Below the pieces are notes generated by a model. That model was not told where the DNA came from, did not search any database, and was given only the letters and a program-made list of their open reading frames with translations. A stretch of DNA of 64,000 bases from Cohnella luojiensis. Lineage in GTDB: Bacteria > Bacillota > Bacilli > Paenibacillales > Paenibacillaceae. The first letter of the stretch is position 1. Each line of letters begins with the position of its first letter. Location: positions 1 to 64,000 of the forward strand of contig NZ_SOMN01000009.1 in NCBI RefSeq assembly GCF_004564235.1. The letters are read 5' to 3'. A program made the translations under genes and the position numbers. Shown here piece by piece: positions 53,113-62,651 of this stretch.

Positions 53113-55661
53113 GATTGCTCACCACCCGATACATAGCTTTCGGCTTCGATCGTCTTGCCGTCGACCTGCGCTTGCGAACGGTTGTAGTTAACGATAACAT
53201 ACGATCCGTTCTCGTAGACGGTTTTGAATACGCCCTCGCTCAGCTTCTCGTGCGAAATCATCCGTTGGCCTTGGACGCTGCCCAGAACTCCGTTCACTTC
53301 CTTGTAGATTTCAGCGGCTTGATCGATCCATAGCTCGTAATTCACGGCGTACAGCCTGTCGTTATCCGTATCATTCACCTTAAAGTTCGGTTCATGGATC
53401 CACTCGAAGTACACGCCCGCACCATATTCAAGACATTTGAGCACGTACTGTCTAACATTGTTATAGGTGGACAGATTGAACGGCGTGCCCGTATAGTCGA
53501 TATAGCCGTGGATGACCATTTGATAGAACGGAACTTCTTCGTCCTCGAGCTTGAACCGGCTGTTTGACATCGGCGCGTCCGTAATGTCCGTCAAGTATGG
53601 AAGCGTGAATGCGTTTCCTCCGTTGCCCATGATCTCCAGCTTGTCGCCGAGCAGCTTGCCGAGCGCTTGGGTCGATAACCCTTGGGATTCCACCCGGTCG
53701 ATTTGTTTATTTTCCCGATAATCGCTGTTCAAAGAATCGGTCATATCCCGCAGCGAAATGCCGCTGGCCTTATAGTCGCGCAAGCTCTCAAGCATGGTGT
53801 CCACGTACTGTCCGACAAGCCGAGGCGATACGACGAAGGAAGGCTCTTTGCTGCGATCCCGTCGATTCAAAGCCAAGTTAATAGGGAACAGCATTGCGGG
53901 TTCGTCCCTGAGCGTTCTCGAGGCATCGTCCGACTCGTCGAAGCTTTCGCCCGAGTTGGCGACCAGAAAGGCGGCGTCCGGGAAGAAAGAAACGCCTTTC
54001 TCTTCTGCGAACGACGCGAAATCCTTAAACCCTTTGCTCCCGCCGACGGCTTTGTCGACCGATACGTGATCCGGAACTTCGTGATCAAGTCCTCCGTTAA
54101 ACCAGCCGGCGAATTTGACCTTCAGGTTGCGAATATCGCGCTGCTGTGCCTGCGTGACGATGCTTTGCGCCTGATCGAACGTCGTAAGCGACTCGAGAGT
54201 GGTGTAAGGAATGCCTGCGAAGTGTTTCTTCTTGGTGATGCTGCCGACCAACTGTAAGTAGAACGGGACGTCCTTCGTCTCCGGCTTCGTCTCCGGCTTC
54301 GGAAGTCCGTTCTTCTTCAGCAGGTATTGCTGGTAATACTTCGCCATACCTGTGATGGTGGCTTCTTTTCCGCTAAGGAAGGCGTAACGTACCGTGTAGT
54401 CCGTCTTCATCGGATGTTCTTGGAACTTCGGCAGCGAACGCTGCTGTTCGTTCGCAAACAAGGTGACCTCGTCCTTATTGATCACATAGAAGCTCGGATA
54501 CACGTAGTTGTAGCCGTTCAGTCTGCCCGCGACGTCCGCGTTGATCGTTGCCACCGCCGCTCCTTCCTCGATAATGCCGAGGAACGCTTCGCCTTCCCGT
54601 ACCATTCCGAAAACCGGCAGTCTAACTTCTTGCTCCCTCGAAGGATCCTCGGTCCGGTCAACCGTCTGGTCCGACCCGTATACGAGCTGCTGGTAGGCCG
54701 GATACTTGGTTTTGCCGTTGTTGAAGCGGATGAGCGCCCCCGATCCGTCCGGGACAAAAATCGAGCCTTCCGCATCGGATCCTCCCGCGCCGAAAAAGCT
54801 CAGCATGGAAACCATGTTCACCGGATATTCCTCGGGATAATAGATGCTGGAGACGGGAATCTTGGCGACAAGACTATCGGCGTCCAAGGTGTACTCGATC
54901 GAAGCTTGAAAAATCCGCGGCTCCGGCTTCGTCAGATCCATATTCAGTTCGGCCGCGTCTTTCATTAGATCCTCTTCCGTATAACCCGCGGTCTTGAGCG
55001 CTTTGAGCGCCCGATCCAGCTGGATCCCTTGCAGCGCCGAATCGTTTCGGACGTACACGGATTTCTCCGTATCCTCCTTATAGGAGATATTCAGCGCGCG
55101 TTGTTCCGTCTTACTCAGTTTGCTCGACAATTCTTCTAACCGGGCTTTGCTGAGCATCGGAGGCATATCTTCGAACGATTTTACGGCCGATCCAAATTGA
55201 TAGGACGCCCTTACGCCATTAGGTATCGGTTCGAATTTGATCTGCTTGTGTACAACGCTGTCCGTATACGTATTGATCGAACTGATTTGGCCGAGATTAT
55301 TGTAGAAATCCATCTTGATTTGAGAGGACAATAAATCTTTGTTAACCCCCGACGCAAGCGAATCCGACTCCCGTTCGGGCGGGTTGCTATACCAGATCGC
55401 GCCGGTATTCTTGTTCAGAACGGCAACGGCGCCCGATGCTTCGTCGACGAACAAACGCAGCCGATCGTTCTCGGCGACGCCCTTCATGTTCGCGACGCGA
55501 GCATCCGTGAAGTACGCGTTCAATTCTTTACCCGGCGTAAAGGCCGTCACGGCCGAACCGCTCTCTTGCGTTGTATTGTCCGATGCGGAATCGCTGCATC
55601 CTGCGACGAGAATGAGGACCGCGCAGCACGCGATTAGCAGCGCCTTACTGGCCAACCTCAT
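53109..55661 (-). CDS. DUF5696-type lipoprotein, glycosidase-like barrel
   Basis: 850 residues, lipobox ILVAGC. Residues about 60-120 form a beta-sandwich (LFVDEASGAVAVLNKNTGAI, WYSNPPERESD). The middle (about 460-760) reads like a TIM-barrel of the clan that contains GH31/GH36, with LKVKFAGWFNGGLDHEVPDH, PDAAFLVANSGESF and VYFEWIHEPNFKVN, and acidic residues at strand ends. The C-terminus ends in short beta strands (GSYVIVNYNRSQ). I assign it to DUF5696 from memory. It may be a surface glycosidase or a glycan-binding pseudoenzyme. It sits between YIP1 and permease pair 2. Confidence 0.78.
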   Translation of the reverse strand: MRLASKALLIACCAVLILVAGCSDSASDNTTQESGSAVTAFTPGKELNAYFTDARVANMKGVAENDRLRLFVDEASGAVAVLNKNTGAIWYSNPPERESDSLASGVNKDLLSSQIKMDFYNNLGQISSINTYTDSVVHKQIKFEPIPNGVRASYQFGSAVKSFEDMPPMLSKARLEELSSKLSKTEQRALNISYKEDTEKSVYVRNDSALQGIQLDRALKALKTAGYTEEDLMKDAAELNMDLTKPEPRIFQASIEYTLDADSLVAKIPVSSIYYPEEYPVNMVSMLSFFGAGGSDAEGSIFVPDGSGALIRFNNGKTKYPAYQQLVYGSDQTVDRTEDPSREQEVRLPVFGMVREGEAFLGIIEEGAAVATINADVAGRLNGYNYVYPSFYVINKDEVTLFANEQQRSLPKFQEHPMKTDYTVRYAFLSGKEATITGMAKYYQQYLLKKNGLPKPETKPETKDVPFYLQLVGSITKKKHFAGIPYTTLESLTTFDQAQSIVTQAQQRDIRNLKVKFAGWFNGGLDHEVPDHVSVDKAVGGSKGFKDFASFAEEKGVSFFPDAAFLVANSGESFDESDDASRTLRDEPAMLFPINLALNRRDRSKEPSFVVSPRLVGQYVDTMLESLRDYKASGISLRDMTDSLNSDYRENKQIDRVESQGLSTQALGKLLGDKLEIMGNGGNAFTLPYLTDITDAPMSNSRFKLEDEEVPFYQMVIHGYIDYTGTPFNLSTYNNVRQYVLKCLEYGAGVYFEWIHEPNFKVNDTDNDRLYAVNYELWIDQAAEIYKEVNGVLGSVQGQRMISHEKLSEGVFKTVYENGSYVIVNYNRSQAQVDGKTIEAESYVSGGEQS

Positions 55662-55677
55662 GGGTATGCCTCCTTCC

Positions 55678-56310
55678 TTAGCTTCTCAAGGAAATCTCTT
55701 GGGATATCGTATATACGAAGCTTACAATTTGCTGGATCAGACTAAAGAACAATAGGCACAAGAACGCCATGAATGCCATCGTCACGACGGTCAATAGAAT
55801 AGTCCACACCGTCTTGACCGGCGTAAATTGATGTACCGTCATGTTTCCGACGAATAAGAGGAACACGAACCAAATGGTCGCGAAGCTGCCGGAAAAATGA
55901 TAAAAGGACGCCTCTTGCAGCGAAATATAATTACTGAGCAACACCCAAGGCAAGTTAATGATGACGATAGGAGTCAGCGCATAGCATGTCGAGACGAAGA
56001 TCTCGACGAATCTCCCTTCTCCGTCCATAAGCGTCGTGAGCGACCAGTTGGCCACGCACCAGAACAATACGGGTATGACCACATACAGGATTTCCATGAT
56101 GCTGTTCATGTCGCCCGGGTCGGAAAGGTTGACCACGAATCCGCTGTACTGACTTTGCAAGATGTTCGTAACAACCATCAGAAACAAAATAGCGAAGGAT
56201 ACGATGAGGCTCGTCTTCCCACTGTGTTCGTATTTCAAATCCCAAAAACCCTTAAAGGGATGCACGATGAGATGAAAAGGGAATTTATACTCTCTGCTAA
56301 GCGGCGACAA
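55678..56310 (-). CDS. YIP1-family membrane protein
   Basis: 210 residues with about five membrane helices. WSLTTLMDGEGRFVEIFVST resembles YIP1-family proteins, whose bacterial role is unknown. The TTG at 56310, behind GGGGG, gives a 14-bp overlap with the NHL gene and seems more likely than 56364. It probably pairs physically with the NHL protein or the DUF5696 lipoprotein, since the three are consistently adjacent here. Confidence 0.75.
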   Translation of the reverse strand: MSPLSREYKFPFHLIVHPFKGFWDLKYEHSGKTSLIVSFAILFLMVVTNILQSQYSGFVVNLSDPGDMNSIMEILYVVIPVLFWCVANWSLTTLMDGEGRFVEIFVSTCYALTPIVIINLPWVLLSNYISLQEASFYHFSGSFATIWFVFLLFVGNMTVHQFTPVKTVWTILLTVVTMAFMAFLCLLFFSLIQQIVSFVYTISQEISLRS

Positions 56311-57754
56311 CTTTCTTTCCCCCTTTCGCTTTCCGGTATCTTCTCCACAGGTATAGGCACGCAACGAGCGCGATCAAGCCGGCTGCGATCTCGGTAAAGT
56401 GATCCCGAAGCACTTGCTTGCGGTAGAGAAGAAACGCCTTCGAGTAATTTTTCTGATCCAAGCTTCGTTTGAAGTAATCCATTGCCTCGGCGTAGTCGAC
56501 TTGACGAAGCTTCGCTTTGCCGATCCCCGAATAGGCGAAATCCAAGTTCGCGTTCATTTGGGTCGTCTTCTCGTACAACCGGTTCGCCTGCTCCTCGTCG
56601 CCTTTGTAATAGCTTCTGACCGCTTCGTTGAGTGCTCGGCCGTACTCCGTCGTTTCGAATACCGTAATTTCTCCCAGGGCCTTATCCAGCACGAGGAAGT
56701 CGTCCCCGATCCGATCAAACGCCACCGGTGTACTGAATTCGCCGAGCTGGTTGCCAAGCTCGCCGAACACGTACATCAGATACCCGTCGCCATTGTACGT
56801 GAGGATGCGTCCTCTCTTGGCATCGAGAACCGAGTAGATATCGCTGTCCGTGACATCAATATCGGTGAGCCTCGGGCTGCCGACGTAGGAACTGATCCAG
56901 ACATCGCCCCCCGGGTCGAAATACCCTTCTCTTCTCAGAATATCGTTGCCGTGCGCGTTCAGCTTCTTCACGTCATCGTACCCTTGTCCGTTCGTGGCAT
57001 AGATGAAGCCTTGATCGTCGATATCGAGATTCGTAAATTCCGTAGGAATGAACATCACCATCTGGCTCTTCTGCGCCTTTGTCGACAGCATCTTCCAGAA
57101 GCGCTCGGCCGGACTGAATTGTACTTTATTGGCGCCAATGAAAGAAGTAAAGGTGCCGTCGGCGCTGAATTCCATGAATCCGTCGAAAACGCCTGTCGCC
57201 ATCGTGTAGATCCGCTGCGCCTTGTCCACGACTAACCGAACCGGCTGAAATTGGAAGTCGTCCGGCAGCGACTCGGACTCCGGGGAATCGACGATCTGGA
57301 CCAGCTTGCCGTCCGGATCGAGATGGACGATTCTTTGGTTCCCCGTATCGGCCACGTACACTTGACCGTTATCCGTTACGAACAGGCCTTGCGGGTTGTT
57401 GAACGTATCCGCTTGCCCATCACGGTTGAAAGAATCGATCGTTCTGACGAGCTTGAATTGTTCATCCAAGACGACAATCCGGTTGTTGCCGGAGTCCATC
57501 ACGTAAATGTGCTTATCCGCCGTGACATGAAGATCGGCGGGCTCTTTGAATGCGCCTGCGCCCAACTTCTCGCCGGTCAACAGCGTTGTTGCCTGATAAG
57601 CCGAAGGCGAAGCGACCGGATTTCCCCTTGCAGAATAATTGTAGGAACCGCCGCTCTCGTCGGCGTAGACAGCATTGCCGCCGACGCTGACACCAAGCAA
57701 GCCGCATAACGCAACGAGGATGTATGCTTTAACTCTTTGCAGGCTTTTCGACAT
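56297..57754 (-). CDS. NHL-propeller/TPR protein, membrane anchored
   Basis: 485 residues: signal peptide to VYADES, six NHL-like blades (DLHVTADKHIYVMDSGNNRI, GLFVTDNGQVYVADTGNQRI, DIDVTDSDIYSVLDAKRGRI), a TPR pair (about 395-440, GDEEQANRLYEKTTQMNANL, SGIGKAKLRQVDYAEAMDYF), and a C-terminal membrane helix (AAGLIALVACLYLWRRYRK). It likely faces outward as a protein-interaction platform. The role in sugar uptake is unknown. Confidence 0.85.
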   Translation of the reverse strand: MSKSLQRVKAYILVALCGLLGVSVGGNAVYADESGGSYNYSARGNPVASPSAYQATTLLTGEKLGAGAFKEPADLHVTADKHIYVMDSGNNRIVVLDEQFKLVRTIDSFNRDGQADTFNNPQGLFVTDNGQVYVADTGNQRIVHLDPDGKLVQIVDSPESESLPDDFQFQPVRLVVDKAQRIYTMATGVFDGFMEFSADGTFTSFIGANKVQFSPAERFWKMLSTKAQKSQMVMFIPTEFTNLDIDDQGFIYATNGQGYDDVKKLNAHGNDILRREGYFDPGGDVWISSYVGSPRLTDIDVTDSDIYSVLDAKRGRILTYNGDGYLMYVFGELGNQLGEFSTPVAFDRIGDDFLVLDKALGEITVFETTEYGRALNEAVRSYYKGDEEQANRLYEKTTQMNANLDFAYSGIGKAKLRQVDYAEAMDYFKRSLDQKNYSKAFLLYRKQVLRDHFTEIAAGLIALVACLYLWRRYRKAKGGKKVVAA

Positions 57755-57770
57755 CTTGCACGCATCCTTT

Positions 57771-58652
57771 CTACTCTTTCATCCCGGAAGTCGCCATCGT
57801 CTGAATGACGCTGCTCTGGGAGATGATGAAGAGCGTGATCGGAACGATCATCAGCATGAGCGCTACCGCCGCTCCGACGCCCGCCCGGGCAATCCCCCCC
57901 TGAGTGATCTGACCGAGCGCATAGTGAAGCGTCTTTAGATTCTCGCTGTAGATGAAATTGCCGCCATCGCTTCCCCACAGAATAGGGAACTGCAAAATCA
58001 TCAACGTTAACCACGCGGGCTTCACGTTCGGCATTACGATCGTCCAGTAGATCCGGTACTCGTCAGCTCCGTCAATCTTGGCCGCTTCCAAGAGCGCGTC
58101 CGGTATTTGCTCCATGAATTGCTTCATCAGAAACAGCCCAAGCGAGAAAGCGAGCGACGGCACAATGATCGAAGCGTGCGTATTGATCCATCCGAGCCAG
58201 GACATCACCATATAGTTTGGAATAGAGGTAACCGCCACTGAGAACATCAAGGATAATACGACGATATTAAAGAGCGTTTTGGAGCCCGGGAACCGGTATT
58301 TCGCCAGCGGGTAAGCAGCGGCTGACGCGAGCAGAATATGTCCCACGGTACCGACTACCGTAATGAACAGCGTATTGGCGATATAACGGGAGAGCGGCAC
58401 CCACGAATTTCCCATTAGCGCCAACAAGTCGTAGAAGTTATCCGCGGTCGGATTGTTCACGAACATGCGCGGAGGGAAGATGAACAGCTCGTCAAGCGGC
58501 TTAAAAGCATTGTTCACCGCAAAAATCAACGGCAGCGCCATGAAGCAACCGAATACGGCCAGGAGCAGGAACAGCAAAAAGCTGACGGTAAACGAACGAT
58601 TGAGCTTTCTCGATAGCCGAAAGCCCGAGAGCATTTTGACGCCCAACGTCAC
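57771..58652 (-). CDS. Carbohydrate ABC permease, MalG type (pair 1)
   Basis: 293 residues, six helices, EAA loop DALLEAAKIDGADEYRIYWT. GTG 58652 overlaps the partner's stop by 4 bp. The NHL gene follows after 16 bp. Confidence 0.93.
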   Translation of the reverse strand: MTLGVKMLSGFRLSRKLNRSFTVSFLLFLLLAVFGCFMALPLIFAVNNAFKPLDELFIFPPRMFVNNPTADNFYDLLALMGNSWVPLSRYIANTLFITVVGTVGHILLASAAAYPLAKYRFPGSKTLFNIVVLSLMFSVAVTSIPNYMVMSWLGWINTHASIIVPSLAFSLGLFLMKQFMEQIPDALLEAAKIDGADEYRIYWTIVMPNVKPAWLTLMILQFPILWGSDGGNFIYSENLKTLHYALGQITQGGIARAGVGAAVALMLMIVPITLFIISQSSVIQTMATSGMKE

Positions 58653-59605
58653 TCACCTACCCTTCTCAGCAATTTTTGCGTCAGCATGTTAGCCCCGATC
58701 ATCATGAGGAAGAGCACCGTTGCGATCGCGGATGCGTATCCCATCTCGAAACGAATCGTGCCATAGTCGATCAAATGGGTAACGATGGTATGCCCCGCGT
58801 AGTTGACGCTCGGGAATCCCGCCAGGGCGATCGAAACGTCGGCGACCGCGAACGATGCGGTAATCTGCATAACGGCGCCGAACATCAGCTGCGGCCTCAT
58901 GGAAGGCAGCGTGATGTACCACAGCTCCTGCCACCTGTTCTTGATTCCGTCCATCGCGCCGGCTTCAACCAGCGATTTGTCGATCGTCTGCAGGCCGGCG
59001 ATAAAAGCCAGGAAGCTCGTACCGAGACTAAGCCACAGCTGGACGATGATGATGATGGGAAGAATATACTTTTCGGTCGTTAACCATAGAGTCGGTTCCA
59101 ATTTAAATCCATATTTCATCAGAAAACCGTTCAAATAGCCGTACCTGTCTCCCGAGAAAACGATCAGCCAAATGAAAAACACGTTCCCCGCAATCGACGG
59201 CGCATAGAAGACCAACGTCATGAAGGCGCGGACTTTCGGCGACAGCTCGTTAATGATCCACGCGAACAGAAAACAGGCGATATAGCTGATCGGACCGGTG
59301 ATGAGCGCGAACAATAGCGTATTTTTTAACGCGATCATGAACACGTCATCGTCCAGCAGCAGCCTCGAGTAGTTTTGCAGCCCGACGAATCGCGGAAATT
59401 CGAGCATATTAAAGTAAGTGAAGCTCAAGATTAACGAGAAAACGACGGGAATGACGGTAAAGGTGAAGAAAATGAGCATGTAGGGACTCATCAAGAGGTA
59501 ATGATGCTTGCTTTTCTTCATTTCCTTCCACTTTAGCGCCAAGCGTGATGGCTTATTCGTATGGATGAGGTTCGGTACGGTAGGATGCGATGTTTCGGCT
59601 TGCAT
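58649..59605 (-). CDS. Sugar ABC permease, MalF type (pair 1)
   Basis: 318 residues, six helices, EAA loop DKSLVEAGAMDGIKNRWQEL. Hydrophilic N-terminal extension of about 45 residues. It lies 17 bp after the large binding protein. Confidence 0.93.
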   Translation of the reverse strand: MQAETSHPTVPNLIHTNKPSRLALKWKEMKKSKHHYLLMSPYMLIFFTFTVIPVVFSLILSFTYFNMLEFPRFVGLQNYSRLLLDDDVFMIALKNTLLFALITGPISYIACFLFAWIINELSPKVRAFMTLVFYAPSIAGNVFFIWLIVFSGDRYGYLNGFLMKYGFKLEPTLWLTTEKYILPIIIIVQLWLSLGTSFLAFIAGLQTIDKSLVEAGAMDGIKNRWQELWYITLPSMRPQLMFGAVMQITASFAVADVSIALAGFPSVNYAGHTIVTHLIDYGTIRFEMGYASAIATVLFLMMIGANMLTQKLLRRVGE

Positions 59606-59622
59606 CGTCTTTCACCCCCATG

Positions 59623-62520
59623 CTATTTCGGTAAGTTGAATTCTTTTCGCTTGACCGCGATTTCGTTATTGATGTACAGGATATAATCCGACAACGATTC
59701 GCGCGGGTTTTGATTGGCGTTGATAACTTTCCGGAACGCGTTGTCCAGATGCCGGCCGGTGAAATAGCCGCCAGGAACTTGCGGGATTCCCTGAACCCAT
59801 TGCCATTGGTTTTCCAAATTTTTATAATCTTTGACCGGCCAAGGCAATTCCTGAAGCGCTTCGATATTGGCCGTCGGATAACGCGCCGACTCTCCTAACA
59901 GCCCTTCCATCTCGCGTCCGTAAGCGACCTGCGTCTCCATGTCCGTCCACCATTTCATGAATTCCCATGCCGACTGCTTGTCGTCCGAATTGTCGAGCAT
60001 CAAGACGGAGGTCGTATGGCTGGCGACATTATGGTTGACCGTACCGTCTTCCATCTCCGTGCCGGGAACCATCGTAAAGTCCCACAAGCCTTTGATTTCC
60101 GGCGCCATGACCGTCAGCATGTTATAAGTCGTATAATCCGCAATGCCGATCGGCATCTCCCCTGTCCGGAATCGGTTTGGGAAGTCCGCTATCACCGGGA
60201 ACTTATAATTGGTGTAAAATTGCGTCCATTTCTTGAACACTTCCATGGACATGTCGGAATCGAACTCGCTATTCTTGCTGTCGTCCGTGTAGAATTGCCC
60301 TCCGTTCTGATAGAGCAGCATAGAGAACGTTGCATTCGGAACGAGCGTCGCGTTGTTCGTCGGATTCTCGAGCGGCAACCAAAAATCCATGTTGTGCTTT
60401 TGCAGAACGGGGATCATGTTATAGACGTCCTGCCAAGTTTCCGGAGGCTCCAAATTCAATTCCTTGAGTATATCCTTGCGATAGAACAGCATCGGGAACG
60501 TTTGCTGCTCAGGCAGAGCGTAGATGCCCCCATTGTATTTGTATGGCTCCAGCGCGCTATCCCGGAATTGCGCGGCGATTTCCTTGAAATCAGGGAAAAC
60601 GGACAAATCGGCCGCGGATTTACGCATCGCGTAGTTGACGGGCACGTCTTCGCCGATCTGCATCGCGACGTCCGGGCCTTCGCCGGCGAGCGTCGCGGGA
60701 AGCAATATATTGCCCGGAACAAGCTTGAGATGCACCGAAATGTTCGTCTCCGGCGTGAAAGTTTCGTCTATTAAGCCTTTAAGTACTTGCGCCTGGTCTC
60801 GTCCCGTCGTAATCCAGACGTTGACCGAACGGTCGCTGTCTCCGATATTGCCGATGCTGTCGTAGTCTTCGGTATACGACGCGACGAAGGCGCCGAGCTC
60901 GTGCCCCACCGTATCCAAGAATGACGCTTCCGCCTTCGGAACTTCCCGGTCGGGCGAAGAGACGACAAGGTAGTCGAGCTTAAGCGGCTGCTCCCTGACG
61001 GTCAGGATCCATGTGCCAAGACCGCCGATGTTGATTTTGAACGAACCGAGGCGTTTGGCAACCGTCTCCGGTTCGTCGGCCATCTCTTTCAGCTGGCGAA
61101 CCAACGTGTGAAGAACGGCGACTTTATCGCTACGCTCCCCAGTCGCTTGTTCCAAATAATCGGCAACGCTTTGAATCGTTGCGGCTTGCTTCTTGAACAC
61201 GTCTACCATGCTGGGAATCCGTTTCTCCAGTTGGTAATCTCGATACGTATCAGGCGTGTTCGATGTAATGATCAAGATCTTTCGGTACATCTCGTTGAGC
61301 TCCAGCACGCTCGATTCGATCGTCTGAAGCAACGGAGCGATATCGCCCAGCGTATTCGTCATACGAATGACATGCTTGCCTTTCGTCAAATGGAACAAAT
61401 AAGGCTCATCGCCGCCTAGTACGTCCATTTGCCAATCCATGCTGAAATCGAAACGAATCCGCTTCATTTCATTGAACGGGTATTCGCCGTCGATCATCAG
61501 GCTTCGCGTGGCGTAAATGCCCCGAAGCTGATCCTGCTTCCGCTTTAAGGCGATTTGATACAAGCCGTCTTCCTTCACGTCGACTTCCCACTCGATCCAT
61601 TGACCGGGCAGCTTCCAGTTGGTTCCTCCGATCGAATTGATTCTGATCTTCGAATCGTCCTGCGGCATGACCGTTGCGCTCGATCGGTCCGAGACCGGAT
61701 ATAGCGTCGGGGAAGACTTCAAGACGGCGTCCTCCGCCTGAACGAGAAGGAATTGATCCTTGGCGGCTCCGATGCCCGCGGCTTCGTATTCACTCTTCGT
61801 CTCGGCATAAGTCTTTACGCTTTCATCCTGATACAACTCGATATAATCAATGGCCATAGGCTCTCTAAGCGCCGTCAGCGTAAGGGTTTGAACCCCCTTG
61901 CCGAAGTTGAACAGGTACGGTTCGTCGTAATATCCGTCGCTGTCCGCGAACGCTGTGAGCTGCCATGCTGGTTTCTCTACTTGTCTCGGCCGCAGATCGT
62001 TGCCCCGGTCGTCCTGATTGATTTCCGCGTCCCGATTGCCCCAAAGCCGTTTGAAAAAAATGATTTCGGCGCCCTTGAAGGGCACTTCCTGATTGATGGA
62101 GAACTCCCTCTCGATTGACGCACTTTTGCCTTTGATCGGATAATAGTGGATTCTAACGTTGTACAAGCCAGGGTTATCGATATTAACATCCCAACTGATC
62201 GATCCCGTATCCGGCGTTATCACGGATTTTCCATCCAAGCCTTGGTACTGATCCGCGACCTCGAATCCTTCCCCATCTGTCTTAGAGTAACTTTCACCCT
62301 CAATTCGAATAACTTGGGCAGGCCGTTCTGCAGTCGAGGCGTTATTCAAATAGGCGCCATACCCGTCCTGTACATCCGAATCAGTAATCGCAACGAAATC
62401 AGGCATAGCCTGAATGCGTCCGATACCCGCGCGATCCGAAGGGTAGAACGCCCAAACGCATAGAAAAAAGATGACAAGCACGAGAATGATCGTTCCGTAT
62501 TTCTTCTTCAAAATCTTCAA
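59623..62520 (-). CDS. Large membrane-anchored solute-binding protein with two CBM-like modules
   Basis: 965 residues. An N-terminal membrane segment (about 8-25) has no clear lipobox (FFLCVW), so it may be an anchor. Two beta-rich carbohydrate-binding-like modules follow: about 65-235 (VIRIEGESYSKTDGEGFEVA ... IDYIELYQDESV) and 255-400 (FLLVQAEDAVLKSSPTLYPV ... KGKHVIRMTNTLGDI). A helical linker (about 410-520) precedes a family-1 binding fold (about 570-960, LKLVPGNILLPATLAGEGPD ... AWEFMKWWTDMETQV). It is about twice the length of normal binding proteins, so it may hold polymeric chains at the surface. Feeds permease pair 1. Confidence 0.88.
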   Translation of the reverse strand: MKILKKKYGTIILVLVIFFLCVWAFYPSDRAGIGRIQAMPDFVAITDSDVQDGYGAYLNNASTAERPAQVIRIEGESYSKTDGEGFEVADQYQGLDGKSVITPDTGSISWDVNIDNPGLYNVRIHYYPIKGKSASIEREFSINQEVPFKGAEIIFFKRLWGNRDAEINQDDRGNDLRPRQVEKPAWQLTAFADSDGYYDEPYLFNFGKGVQTLTLTALREPMAIDYIELYQDESVKTYAETKSEYEAAGIGAAKDQFLLVQAEDAVLKSSPTLYPVSDRSSATVMPQDDSKIRINSIGGTNWKLPGQWIEWEVDVKEDGLYQIALKRKQDQLRGIYATRSLMIDGEYPFNEMKRIRFDFSMDWQMDVLGGDEPYLFHLTKGKHVIRMTNTLGDIAPLLQTIESSVLELNEMYRKILIITSNTPDTYRDYQLEKRIPSMVDVFKKQAATIQSVADYLEQATGERSDKVAVLHTLVRQLKEMADEPETVAKRLGSFKINIGGLGTWILTVREQPLKLDYLVVSSPDREVPKAEASFLDTVGHELGAFVASYTEDYDSIGNIGDSDRSVNVWITTGRDQAQVLKGLIDETFTPETNISVHLKLVPGNILLPATLAGEGPDVAMQIGEDVPVNYAMRKSAADLSVFPDFKEIAAQFRDSALEPYKYNGGIYALPEQQTFPMLFYRKDILKELNLEPPETWQDVYNMIPVLQKHNMDFWLPLENPTNNATLVPNATFSMLLYQNGGQFYTDDSKNSEFDSDMSMEVFKKWTQFYTNYKFPVIADFPNRFRTGEMPIGIADYTTYNMLTVMAPEIKGLWDFTMVPGTEMEDGTVNHNVASHTTSVLMLDNSDDKQSAWEFMKWWTDMETQVAYGREMEGLLGESARYPTANIEALQELPWPVKDYKNLENQWQWVQGIPQVPGGYFTGRHLDNAFRKVINANQNPRESLSDYILYINNEIAVKRKEFNLPK

Positions 62521-62615
62521 CGCTTCTCCCCTCCTGCGGCAAGAGATCGAAATTCAATAATAGTCCCCATTATAGAAAGGATCTAAACGGGGACTAGTGG
62601 CTGCTTATAGAGGTT

Positions 62616-62638
62616 GTTCAAAAAGCCATCTTTTGAAC
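62616..62638 (-). terminator. Hairpin after the first binding-protein gene
   Basis: GTTCAAAA and TTTTGAAC form a perfect 8-bp stem with a 7-base loop, about 15 bp past the stop. No T-run beyond the stem, so it may only attenuate transcription into the operon. Confidence 0.5.
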
Positions 62639-62651
62639 TTGCTCTTATAGA

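Noticed and set aside
60016..60774. 252-codon plus-strand frame opposite the large binding protein
   Set aside because: Arg/His/Val-rich translation typical of antisense reading; no start signal and no family.
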